From Alicyclobacillus sp. (GTDB lineage Bacteria; Bacillota; Bacilli; Alicyclobacillales; Alicyclobacillaceae): a stretch of DNA of 32,133 nt. The stretch covers positions 1 through 32,133 of the forward strand of contig JAIMBT010000032.1 of the NCBI GenBank assembly GCA_023511295.1. Direction: 5' to 3'. The notes under the pieces are model-generated. The model ran no database searches. It saw nothing but the letters and a program-made list of their open reading frames with translations, and had not been told where the DNA came from. Shown piece after piece: positions 16,001 through 22,708 of this stretch; position 1 is the stretch's first letter, and every line of letters begins with the position of its first letter. The position numbers were made by a program, and so were the translations under genes.

Positions 16001-16739
16001 AGCGATGACGATGGCGGACATCACGGCTCAACCACGTCTGTCCCTTGCCACACCCGTGTGGAGCGGCCTCGAAGGGGAGGGGCGCCGCTACGCGCCATTT
16101 ACCTCCAACGTCGAGTACAAGATCCCTTGGCGGACGCTGACCGGCCGCCAGCACTTCTACGTTGATCACGAGCTGATGCTCGACTTTGGCGAGGCGTTGC
16201 CGCTGTACCGGCCACCCATCGACGAGACGCCATTTGCGCCGGGAGACACGCCGGTGGCAAACGGGGAGCCGCAGCAGACGCTGGTCGTTCGATACCTCAC
16301 GCCGCACCAGAAGTGGGGGATTCACTCCACGTATGCGGACAACCCGCGGATGCTCACCTTGTTTCGCGGCGGCCAAGTGGTGTGGATGAACGAGGAGGAC
16401 GCAAAGGAGATTGGCGTCGGCGACAACGATTGGGTTGAAGTCTACAACCGCAACGGCGCCATCGCGGCGCGTGCGGTGCTGACATACCGGATCCCCCGCG
16501 GCGTGGCGATGATGTACCACGCGCAAGACCGGACCATCGGCGTCCCCGCGTCCAAGGTGACCGGAGACCGCGGTGGCACGCACAACAGCGTAACGCGCAT
16601 CATTCCGAAACCGACGCACATGATTGGCGGGTACGCGCAGCTTTCTTACGGGTTCAATTACTACGGCCCAACCGGGCACCAACGCGACGTGATGGCGGTC
16701 GTCCGGGCCTTGAAGGAGGTTGACTGGCTTGAAGATTAA
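13038..16739 (+). CDS. narG: Respiratory nitrate reductase, alpha (molybdenum) subunit
   Basis: NarG reduces nitrate to nitrite at a Mo-bis-MGD centre on the cytoplasmic side of the membrane. The 1233-residue protein matches the usual NarG length. The FS0 [4Fe-4S] ligands are His52, Cys56, Cys60 ([11 protein letters not shown]) and Cys95 ([10 protein letters not shown]). The Mo ligand Asp222 lies in [29 protein letters not shown]. Other conserved blocks are [53 protein letters not shown] and the C-terminal [19 protein letters not shown]. There is no twin-arginine signal, as in other cytoplasm-facing NarG. The TTG start at 13038 has GGGAGTGG upstream and follows the 97-aa gene by 60 bp. narH overlaps its last 11 bases. 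Confidence 0.98.
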   Translation: [1233 protein letters not shown]

Positions 16740-18225
16740 GGCTCAAATTGCGATGGTGATGAACCTCGACAAGTGCATCGGATGCCACACGTGCAGCGTG
16801 ACGTGTAAGAACACCTGGACCAATCGCCCTGGGACAGAGTACATGTGGTTCAACAACGTGGAGACGCGTCCGGGCCCGGGATTTCCAAAACGCTGGGAGG
16901 ATCAAGAACGATTTCGGGGAGGCTGGACGCTCCAGAACGGCAAGTTGCGACTCCGGGCCGGGGGGGCAGCGAAGAAACTGGCCAACATCTTTTACAATCC
17001 AGATCAGCCCAGCATCGACGATTATTACGAGCCGTGGACGTACGACTACGAACAGCTGACCAACAGCCCGCACCGCCGGCACCAGCCGGTCGCGCGGCCG
17101 CGGTCAGCGTTGACAGGCGAATGGATGGACCGCCCGACCTGGGGACCCAATTGGGACGACGATCTCGCGGGCGGGTCCGCCATCGCGCCGACAGACCCCA
17201 ACCTGGACGACCTGCAGAACCAAGTTGCGTTCACGTACGAACAGACATTCATGATGTACATGCCGCGGATCTGCGAGCACTGCCTGAACCCATCCTGTGT
17301 TGCGGCGTGCCCGTCGGGCGCCATCTACAAACGGGACGAGGACGGCGTGGTGTTGGTGGACCAAGATGCATGCCGCGGTTGGCGATTCTGTGTGAGCGCC
17401 TGTCCCTACAAAAAGGTGTACTTCAACTGGAACACGCACAAGGCGGAGAAGTGCAACTTCTGCTACCCACGGATTGAGTCCGGCCTGCCGACCATTTGCT
17501 CGGAAACGTGCGTCGGGCGCATCCGTTACCTGGGCGTTGTCCTTTACGACGCGGACCGAGTCCGCGAAGTGGCGCAAACTGCCAACCCGCAAGATCTGTA
17601 CGAGGCACAGCTGTCTTTGTTCCTAGATCCGAACGACCCAGAGGTAGCGGCTGCAGCACGTGCAGAAGGCATTCCGGAAGCGTGGCTGGACGCGGCGAAG
17701 CAGTCGCCTGTGTACAAGATGGCGGTGGAATGGAAGGTTGCGTTGCCCCTGCACCCCGAGTATCGCACGTTGCCAATGGTGTGGTACGTTCCACCGCTGA
17801 GCCCGATGATGAACCACATCCAAAACGAAGCGTCGTTGTCGCCGGACGGATACATGGCGGCCGTTGACCAGATGCGGATTCCCGTGCGGTACCTCGCCTC
17901 CATCCTCACGGCCGGCGACGACACGGTGGTCCGTACGGTGCTCTTGAAGCTGACTGCGATGCGCGCCTATATGCGCAGTCGCAACCTCGGCGAAATCTCC
18001 GAGAGCGCGCTTTTCGAGGCTTCCGGATTGACGCTCGCCCAGTTGGAGGCGATGGCGCGGATGTTTGGTGTCGCGAAGTACAACGAGCGCTTCGTGATTC
18101 CAACCGGCAAGCGCGATGCAGATAAAGACCTGGTCTACGAACAGGGTGCGTGCAGTCTCGAAGACCTGGCGCCGCCCGAGGGTCTTGTGGCGCCTGCCGT
18201 GCACGCGGCGGGAGGGAGAAGCTGA
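16729..18225 (+). CDS. narH: Respiratory nitrate reductase, beta (iron-sulfur) subunit
   Basis: NarH carries electrons from the NarI haems to NarG through three [4Fe-4S] clusters and one [3Fe-4S] cluster. The 498-residue protein has CIGCHTCSVTCKNTW at the N terminus, CEHCLNPSCVAACPSGAIYKR in the middle, then CRGWRFCVSACPYKK, in which Trp replaces a Cys to make the three-iron cluster, and CNFCYPRIESGLPTICSETCVGR. LPLHPEYRTLPMVWYVPPLSP is also highly conserved. TTG 16729 is chosen over TTG 16720 because AAGGAGG at 16713-16719 is 9 nt from it but touches the other, and the sequence MKIKAQIAMVMNLDKCIGC then aligns with other NarH starts. It overlaps narG by 11 nt and narJ by one base. Confidence 0.98.
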   Translation: MKIKAQIAMVMNLDKCIGCHTCSVTCKNTWTNRPGTEYMWFNNVETRPGPGFPKRWEDQERFRGGWTLQNGKLRLRAGGAAKKLANIFYNPDQPSIDDYYEPWTYDYEQLTNSPHRRHQPVARPRSALTGEWMDRPTWGPNWDDDLAGGSAIAPTDPNLDDLQNQVAFTYEQTFMMYMPRICEHCLNPSCVAACPSGAIYKRDEDGVVLVDQDACRGWRFCVSACPYKKVYFNWNTHKAEKCNFCYPRIESGLPTICSETCVGRIRYLGVVLYDADRVREVAQTANPQDLYEAQLSLFLDPNDPEVAAAARAEGIPEAWLDAAKQSPVYKMAVEWKVALPLHPEYRTLPMVWYVPPLSPMMNHIQNEASLSPDGYMAAVDQMRIPVRYLASILTAGDDTVVRTVLLKLTAMRAYMRSRNLGEISESALFEASGLTLAQLEAMARMFGVAKYNERFVIPTGKRDADKDLVYEQGACSLEDLAPPEGLVAPAVHAAGGRS

Positions 18226-18917
18226 TGGACGAGTGGACGCAACCGGAATGGAAGATTCTATCCATCCTGTTGGCCTACCCGGGCGACGCGGCGTTTGACG
18301 CTTGTTTGGACAACGCCCGGACGTGGGCCGACGAGCTCTGTGCGGTGGACCTACGGACAGCCGCAGCAGCGCTTCAGGCCGCGGACCGCAGGTCGCTCAT
18401 CGAGGCGTACGTTGCGCACTTTGACTTTCAGACGCCGACCTGTTTGTACCTCACCGCACACGAACTTGGCGACAGCCGGCGGCGCGGGTTGGCTCTTGTG
18501 GCGCTGCGCCGAATGATGGCCGACGCGGGTCTGTACGAGGCGTCTTTGGTTGACTCGCTCGAGTACACCGACGGGCAGCCGTCTGCGGTGAGTATGCGAC
18601 GTGCGACGAGTTCGGGGTTCACTGACGCCCGGCCGCCGATTGCACCGGCCGCCGAGCTGCCCGATTACATCCCGCTTCTGTTCGAGTTTCTCGCCGCGAA
18701 ACCGGCGGCGTTCGACACAGCCGACCTGGAGATTCGACTGGCGCGGGTGTGCACGGCCATCGCGACCGCGTTGCCCGAGGGGAGTCTCTACGCCCCTGTT
18801 TTTGCGGCGGCCTTGCGGCGCCTCCCGGCGTGCGCATTTCCGCCGGGCGGACCTTTGTTTGCACACCGAGAGCAAGCGGACCTGGACCCGCTCCCGTATC
18901 CGCTGTGGTACGACTGA
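18225..18917 (+). CDS. narJ: Nitrate reductase assembly chaperone
   Basis: NarJ is the cytoplasmic chaperone that holds apo-NarGH while the molybdenum cofactor is inserted and the complex joins NarI; it is not part of the final enzyme. The 230-residue protein has the expected helical TorD-like layout: ILSILLAYPGDAAFDACL near the N terminus, HFDFQTPTCLYLTAHELGDSRRRG in the middle and the family motif ELPDYIPLLFEFLAAKP. ATG 18225 overlaps the narH stop (TGATG) and has GGAGGGAG 6-7 nt upstream. It replaces a longer frame that starts inside narH. Position between narH and narI is the normal order. Confidence 0.95.
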   Translation: MDEWTQPEWKILSILLAYPGDAAFDACLDNARTWADELCAVDLRTAAAALQAADRRSLIEAYVAHFDFQTPTCLYLTAHELGDSRRRGLALVALRRMMADAGLYEASLVDSLEYTDGQPSAVSMRRATSSGFTDARPPIAPAAELPDYIPLLFEFLAAKPAAFDTADLEIRLARVCTAIATALPEGSLYAPVFAAALRRLPACAFPPGGPLFAHREQADLDPLPYPLWYD

Positions 18918-18935
18918 ATCGTTTGGCGGTGGGCT

Positions 18936-18961
18936 GCTGGCCTGCGCGCCTGCAGGTCAGC
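18936..18961 (+). repeat. Hairpin between narJ and narI
   Basis: GCTGGCCTGC (18936-18945) pairs with GCAGGTCAGC (18952-18961), ten pairs including one G-U, around a 6-nt loop. No T-run follows. The narJ-narI gap is 108 bp in an otherwise tightly packed operon, so this may set transcript stability or reduce read-through. Confidence 0.45.
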
Positions 18962-19025
18962 GGTGTTCCGCAGGTTGCCAAAGCGTCTTGTGGGGGCGAC
19001 GCACAACGGAGAAGGAGGGAGCGGC

Positions 19026-19718
19026 GTGGACCAGTTTTGGTGGGTGGTGTTGCCCTATCTATCTTTGGTCGTGATGGTGGTGGGGCTTCTTTACCGGTAC
19101 CGGTATGCGCAGAAAGGTTGGGGCTCCAAGTCAAGCGAGATTCTGGAACGGCGATGGCTGAAGTGGGGAAGCGTTCTCTTCCACTACGGCATCCTCTGCG
19201 TCATTGCCGGGCACGTCATGGGTCTCGTTGTACCGATCTCGGTCTACCACGCCCTCGGGGTAAGCGACGAATTCTACCACACGAACGCGGACCTATTTGG
19301 TGGCCTGGCAGGGCTGATGGCAACGGCCGGACTGCTCATCCTGTTGCTCCGCCGGGTCTTCAATCGACGCGTTCGGCACAACTCCCAGCCGTCCGACTAC
19401 GTGGCGCTCGCGATGCTGTTGGTGGTCGTCGGGCTCGGGGTCCTGGTGACGGTGGGCTACAACAACGTGTTCGGGCCCTACGAATACCGTACGACGGTCG
19501 GTCCTTGGTTTCGCGGCCTGCTGTTGCTGCACCCGAACTCCGCGCAGATGGCGTCTGTGCCGATTTTACTCAAAATTCACATCATATCGTCGTTTGTCCT
19601 GTTTGCAACCTGGCCCTTCACCCGCCTCGTGCATGTGTTCAGTGCCCCCGTGCGTTATCCGTTTCGCGCGCCGTTACAGTACCGTGCACGAAACGGATTT
19701 CGAAGGGCTGGGCAGTAG
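19026..19718 (+). CDS. narI: Respiratory nitrate reductase, gamma (cytochrome b) subunit
   Basis: NarI is the membrane subunit that oxidises quinol and passes electrons through two b haems to NarH. The 230-residue protein has five hydrophobic helices. Candidate haem ligands are the His pair in VLFHYGILCVIAGHVMGL and the pair in LLKIHIISSFVLFATWPFTRLVHVFSAP. FWWVVLPYLSL opens the first helix. GTG 19026 has AGAAGGAGGGAG directly upstream and gives the usual length (about 225 residues); a frame opening at 18963 would add hydrophilic sequence with no ribosome binding site. It completes narGHJI. Confidence 0.96.
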   Translation: MDQFWWVVLPYLSLVVMVVGLLYRYRYAQKGWGSKSSEILERRWLKWGSVLFHYGILCVIAGHVMGLVVPISVYHALGVSDEFYHTNADLFGGLAGLMATAGLLILLLRRVFNRRVRHNSQPSDYVALAMLLVVVGLGVLVTVGYNNVFGPYEYRTTVGPWFRGLLLLHPNSAQMASVPILLKIHIISSFVLFATWPFTRLVHVFSAPVRYPFRAPLQYRARNGFRRAGQ

Positions 19719-19780
19719 AAGGGGTGGCAGATGGCCCCCCAATGGTAACCACCGAGCGCCTAGCGGCGGGACGCAGTTTG

Positions 19781-19811
19781 TTGACAAAAAGTAAGTGGCT
19801 TTACTATAGTA
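19781..19811 (+). promoter_or_regulatory. Sigma-A promoter of wrbA with embedded inverted repeats
   Basis: TTGACA (19781-19786), 18 nt, TATAGT (19805-19810) is the best vegetative promoter in the window. AGTAA-N6-TTACT (19790-19805) lies between the hexamers, and TACTATAGTA (19802-19811) is a palindrome covering the -10. Repeats placed like this are typical repressor sites; GTAA/TTAC half-sites resemble those of quinone- or electrophile-sensing MarR-type repressors, which would suit a WrbA target, but the regulator is not in the window. Confidence 0.7.
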
Positions 19812-19919
19812 TATCTGTGCACTGGACGTTGGATTGGTTTCGAACCCCGTGCATACGGAATGTGCGCTACAGAGAACCTGAAAAAGGTCGCGCAAGGAGA
19901 GAGGATGGAGGGGACAGAC

Positions 19920-20540
19920 ATGACTGATGTGAAGCTTGCCGTCATCTATTACAGTTCCACCGGCACAAACCACAAGATGGCCAACGTCGCAGCCGAGGCG
20001 GCACGCGAGGCTGGGGCGGAGGTTCGTGTGCTCAAGGTTCCCGAACTCGCACCGGAGGAAGCCATTGCTTCGAACGCAGGTTGGAAGGCGCACTATGAAG
20101 CCACTCGCGACGTTCCGACCGCATCCGCAGCGGACTTGGAGTGGGCGGATGCCATCATCTTCAGCGTGCCAACGCGCTTTGGGAATGTTCCGTCACAGAT
20201 GAAACAATTCCTGGACACGATGGGCGGGCTATGGGCTCAGGGCAAGACCGTGAACAAGGTGGTCAGCGCGATGAGCAGCGCGCAGAACCCCCACGGTGGT
20301 CAGGAAGCGACTATCTTGTCCTTGTACACCAGCATGTACCACTGGGGCGCCATCGTGGTCGCGCCAGGCTACACAGATCAAACGCTGTTCGCCGCTGGTG
20401 GTAACCCGTACGGCACGAGTGTCACCGCCGTCGAGGGCGGCACCATCGACGATGCGGCGGCTGCTGCGATTTCCCACCAGGCGCGGCGCGTGGTGACCGT
20501 GGCACAGTGGGTCAAGGCGGGTCAGGCGGCAGGCAGTTGA
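19920..20540 (+). CDS. wrbA: WrbA-type NAD(P)H:quinone oxidoreductase (flavodoxin fold)
   Basis: WrbA is a soluble tetrameric FMN enzyme that reduces quinones by two electrons, limiting semiquinone and reactive-oxygen formation. The 206-residue protein has the FMN phosphate loop YYSSTGTNHKMA (residues 10-21), the middle motif FSVPTRFGNVPSQMKQFLDTMGGLW, a SAQNPHGGQEATILSLYTSMYHWGAIVV segment and NPYGTSVTAV near the isoalloxazine site, all as in WrbA (about 200 residues). ATG 19920 with GGAGGGG upstream and ATG 19905 with AAGGAG upstream are both possible; the first gives the better-fitting length. The gene has its own promoter about 110 nt upstream and ends at a bidirectional terminator shared with the next ORF. 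Confidence 0.93.
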   Translation: MTDVKLAVIYYSSTGTNHKMANVAAEAAREAGAEVRVLKVPELAPEEAIASNAGWKAHYEATRDVPTASAADLEWADAIIFSVPTRFGNVPSQMKQFLDTMGGLWAQGKTVNKVVSAMSSAQNPHGGQEATILSLYTSMYHWGAIVVAPGYTDQTLFAAGGNPYGTSVTAVEGGTIDDAAAAAISHQARRVVTVAQWVKAGQAAGS

Positions 20541-20685
20541 ACTGTACCGACCGAGTTGTCGGGCGGCTGGACTGCGGCTGGCGACTGGCTACAGACGGTT
20601 CACGTTGATTCCGCTCTGTTTGGTGGGGCTGTTGGGCGGCCGGGGAAGGTTTACGGCGCCCATGGGTTTCATCGTGAAGGGAATT
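20541..20685 (+). other. wrbA 3' untranslated region
   Basis: No gene is supported here. The stretch holds only weak small repeats, such as CCGAC-cgagtt-GTCGG, before the terminator. Confidence 0.5.
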
Positions 20686-20725
20686 GCAAAACCGCCGCTT
20701 CCTGAGAAGGGGGCGGCGGTTTTGC
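20686..20725. terminator. Bidirectional intrinsic terminator
   Basis: GCAAAACCGCCGC (20686-20698) and GCGGCGGTTTTGC (20713-20725) form a perfect 13-bp stem with a 14-nt loop. The TTTT in each 3' arm gives a U-run in both directions, suiting the convergent wrbA and the reverse-strand ORF ending at 20810. Confidence 0.8.
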
Positions 20726-20809
20726 GTATGTCTGAAAGCTGTCAGGCGGGTCGCGCGTCCGGAACTCGGAGGCGGTGTGGGTGTTGCGACCGGATTGACC
20801 GAGCTCCTC

Positions 20810-21130
20810 TTATGGCTCGTCCTGCACACGCTCGGGCAGGTCCTCCAACCCGTGGATTTCAACGCGGTGGGGTCCTGTATCGGCACTGGGGCCGCTGTTC
20901 CAAGCGGTGGCTAGATGCCACGTGGATACGCTGTCCGGCGCCGACACGTCTTGCCAAGTGGTCACGCCGTCCTCCAACGGAATGTCGGCCGCAAGGTGCC
21001 CTCCCGTGGCCGGATTGAGCGGTGGGGCGGGTGTGGCTCGTTGTGCCGAGCTTGGAGCGGCCGGACGGTTCGGTGCTGGGCGTGCGGAACTGCGCTGCCG
21101 CGTAGGTCTCATACGGTGATGGTGCGCCAT
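20810..21130 (-). CDS. Unrecognised hydrophilic protein, 106 aa
   Basis: ATG 21130 has GGAGGG 6 nt upstream (GATGGAGGGATCTAC). The product begins MAHHHRMRPTRQRSSARPAP, a Pro/Ala/Arg-rich disordered stretch to about residue 45, then an acidic, Trp- and His-containing part (IPLEDGVTTWQDVSAPDSVS, WHLATAWNSGPSADTGPHRV, IHGLEDLPERVQDEP). No signal, membrane helix or cysteine is present. I do not recognise the family. Support for coding: the ribosome binding site, and a bidirectional terminator after its end that fits convergence with wrbA. Third-position G+C is lower than in the core genes, so this could be a less conserved or acquired gene. The rest of 20731-21310 shows no other supported gene. 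Confidence 0.5.
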   Translation of the reverse strand: MAHHHRMRPTRQRSSARPAPNRPAAPSSAQRATPAPPLNPATGGHLAADIPLEDGVTTWQDVSAPDSVSTWHLATAWNSGPSADTGPHRVEIHGLEDLPERVQDEP

Positions 21131-21259
21131 GTAGATCCCTCCATCCCATCCATCAGCTACATCGGGTCTTAGGATGGACCAATGTGGCGAGCGGCATGCC
21201 CTCGATTGGTGGCGGGATGGGCTCCGTGTCCACGCACGGTCAACCTCCATCGCCCGCGC

Positions 21260-21289
21260 TTGCAAAACGTAACAGTGTTATGTTACATT
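21260..21289 (+). promoter_or_regulatory. Promoter and inverted-repeat operator of the yhbD-like operon
   Basis: TTGCAA (21260-21265), 18 nt, TACATT (21284-21289) is a plausible sigma-A promoter. A perfect inverted repeat GTAACA-N6-TGTTAC (21269-21286) fills the spacer and runs into the -10. The first gene downstream encodes a MerR-type DNA-binding domain, so autoregulation from this site is likely. Confidence 0.6.
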
Positions 21290-21310
21290 CTATCCAGGTG
21301 GTGAACTGCG

Positions 21311-21931
21311 GTGGACTCAGACCTCATCTCAAAAAAGGAGTTGCTGGAACTGACCGGCATTTCCTACGGGCAGTTGTACCGATGGAAGCGGAAGAACCTG
21401 CTTCCGGAGGAGTGGTTCATCCGCAAGTCGACGTTCACGGGGCAGGAGACGTTCTTCCCGCGGGACAAGATGCTGGCGCGAATTGAGCGCATCATGCGGA
21501 TGAAGGACGACTTGTCGCTGGACGAGATTGCGGACCAGTTTTCGCCAAACCCGCACTGGCGCATACCGGGCACTGAGCTTGTTACGCGCAACATTGTTAC
21601 AGAAAAGGTCTGGGAGTTGTACCAGCAGTGCTTTCCGCGGTCGACGTCGCTGGCCTTTCCGGAGGTGCTCGCGGTGTACGTTCTCGACCAACTGCTGCGC
21701 AGCGGCGACGTCAACTTGCAGGAAGGTGAGATGGTGGTGCGGACGATGGTTGAAAACGCCGCTGACTTTGCCCACAAAGCGGCTGACCTGGTGGTGGGTC
21801 GCAAGTTGGGAATTGCGTGGTGTGCGCTGGTATCCACCGATGCCAAGCTCGCCTTCGACAATGAGACCAAAGTGATCTTACGACTCGGCGTCTCCAAGTA
21901 TGTGGAGGAATTGAAGCTGAAGGTGCTCTGA
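21311..21931 (+). CDS. yhbD: YhbD-like protein with N-terminal MerR-type helix-turn-helix (DUF4004)
   Basis: The 206-residue protein starts with a MerR-like winged helix: DLISKKELLELTGISYGQLY and RWKRKNLLPEEWF (residues 4-36), followed by the conserved RKSTFTGQETFFPRDKMLARI and DDLSLDEIADQFSPNP. The remaining 100 or so residues form a helical C-terminal region without a recognised effector motif. The N terminus closely resembles Bacillus YhbD, which precedes bactofilin genes in the yhbD-yhbE-yhbF operon linked to flagellar motility. Here too a bactofilin gene follows after 147 bp. GTG 21311 has AGGTGGTGA upstream. It probably regulates its own operon through the inverted repeat at 21269-21286; that is an inference. 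Confidence 0.85.
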   Translation: MDSDLISKKELLELTGISYGQLYRWKRKNLLPEEWFIRKSTFTGQETFFPRDKMLARIERIMRMKDDLSLDEIADQFSPNPHWRIPGTELVTRNIVTEKVWELYQQCFPRSTSLAFPEVLAVYVLDQLLRSGDVNLQEGEMVVRTMVENAADFAHKAADLVVGRKLGIAWCALVSTDAKLAFDNETKVILRLGVSKYVEELKLKVL

Positions 21932-22078
21932 GGTGAGACCCTCGGGTGTCTGGTCGCGGAATGTGGCGGGATGTGCGGCGAATCGACAGGGATGGACCGA
22001 CTGGTCAGATCTCCGATGTGCGCGGGCTGGGGGTAGACGTGCGGCGGAGGCGCTGGAGACGGAGAATGGAGGATGGGT

Positions 22079-22708
22079 GTGAACGGACAGGTGCAGCGAA
22101 AGTCGAACATTGTCATTCACGGGACGGGCAGTAGTCACGGCGGTGTCGTGGACGTGGTGCGGGTGCATGGCGTCGGCACGGTCGGGGACGACCTCGACTG
22201 CCGGGAGATGCACGTTCATGGGCAGGCGCGATTCAACGGTGCCGTCAAGGCCGAGGTCGGAAAGGTGCATGGGACCTGTGATGTGGATGGGTCCATCCAG
22301 GCCGAGGAATTGGTGGTCAACGGTCAGCTCACGGTTCACGGCGACTGTAGCGCAGAGACGTTTCGCGTCCGCGGCGCCTTCCGGATTGATGGGCTGCTCA
22401 ACGGAGACCGGATTGAATTGACGCAGTTCGGCCCGAGTTTCGCGAAGGAGATTGGCGGGGAGTCCATCACGGTCCGCCACGAGAAGGTCTTCTTCTTCAG
22501 CAAGCACAAGTCTCTGCACGCAGACGTGATTGAAGGCGACGACATCTCGCTTGAGTATACCAAGGCGAAGGTGGTGCGAGGCAACCGGATTGAGATTGGC
22601 CGCGGCTGTGAGGTCCAGTTGGTGGAGTACAGCGAGTCGTTCAAGCAAGCGAAAGACGCGGTTGTCGTCGAGCAGCGCCGCTCGACGAAAGGAGGAGGCC
22701 AGGGATGA
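22079..22708 (+). CDS. Bactofilin-like polymer-forming protein
   Basis: The 209-residue protein has a central right-handed beta-helix pattern with repeats of about 17-20 residues: DVVRVHGVGTVGDDLDCREMHVHG, QARFNGAVKAEVGKVHG, TCDVDGSIQAEELVVNG, QLTVHGDCSAETFRVRG, AFRIDGLLNGDRIEL, the recurring V-x-G or V-H-G turns being typical of bactofilins (DUF583). Bactofilins form cytoskeletal filaments without nucleotide. The later part (HADVIEGDDISLEYTKAKVV-RGNRIEIG) resembles the YhbE/YhbF type of Bacillus, involved in flagellar assembly. Only one copy is present here instead of two. GTG 22079 with GGAGG 6 nt upstream is preferred over ATG 22073, which touches that site. Its stop overlaps the next start (ATGA). 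Confidence 0.82.
   Translation: MNGQVQRKSNIVIHGTGSSHGGVVDVVRVHGVGTVGDDLDCREMHVHGQARFNGAVKAEVGKVHGTCDVDGSIQAEELVVNGQLTVHGDCSAETFRVRGAFRIDGLLNGDRIELTQFGPSFAKEIGGESITVRHEKVFFFSKHKSLHADVIEGDDISLEYTKAKVVRGNRIEIGRGCEVQLVEYSESFKQAKDAVVVEQRRSTKGGGQG

Noticed and set aside
14973-16682. 569-codon reverse-strand ORF opposite narG
   Set aside because: Same shadow effect; narG is unambiguous.
18749-19927. 392-codon forward ORF across narJ and narI
   Set aside because: Out of frame with both genes and lacks domains.
21932-22078. Second bactofilin gene expected between yhbD and the bactofilin
   Set aside because: Only 147 bp with no suitable frame, so a second bactofilin is absent.
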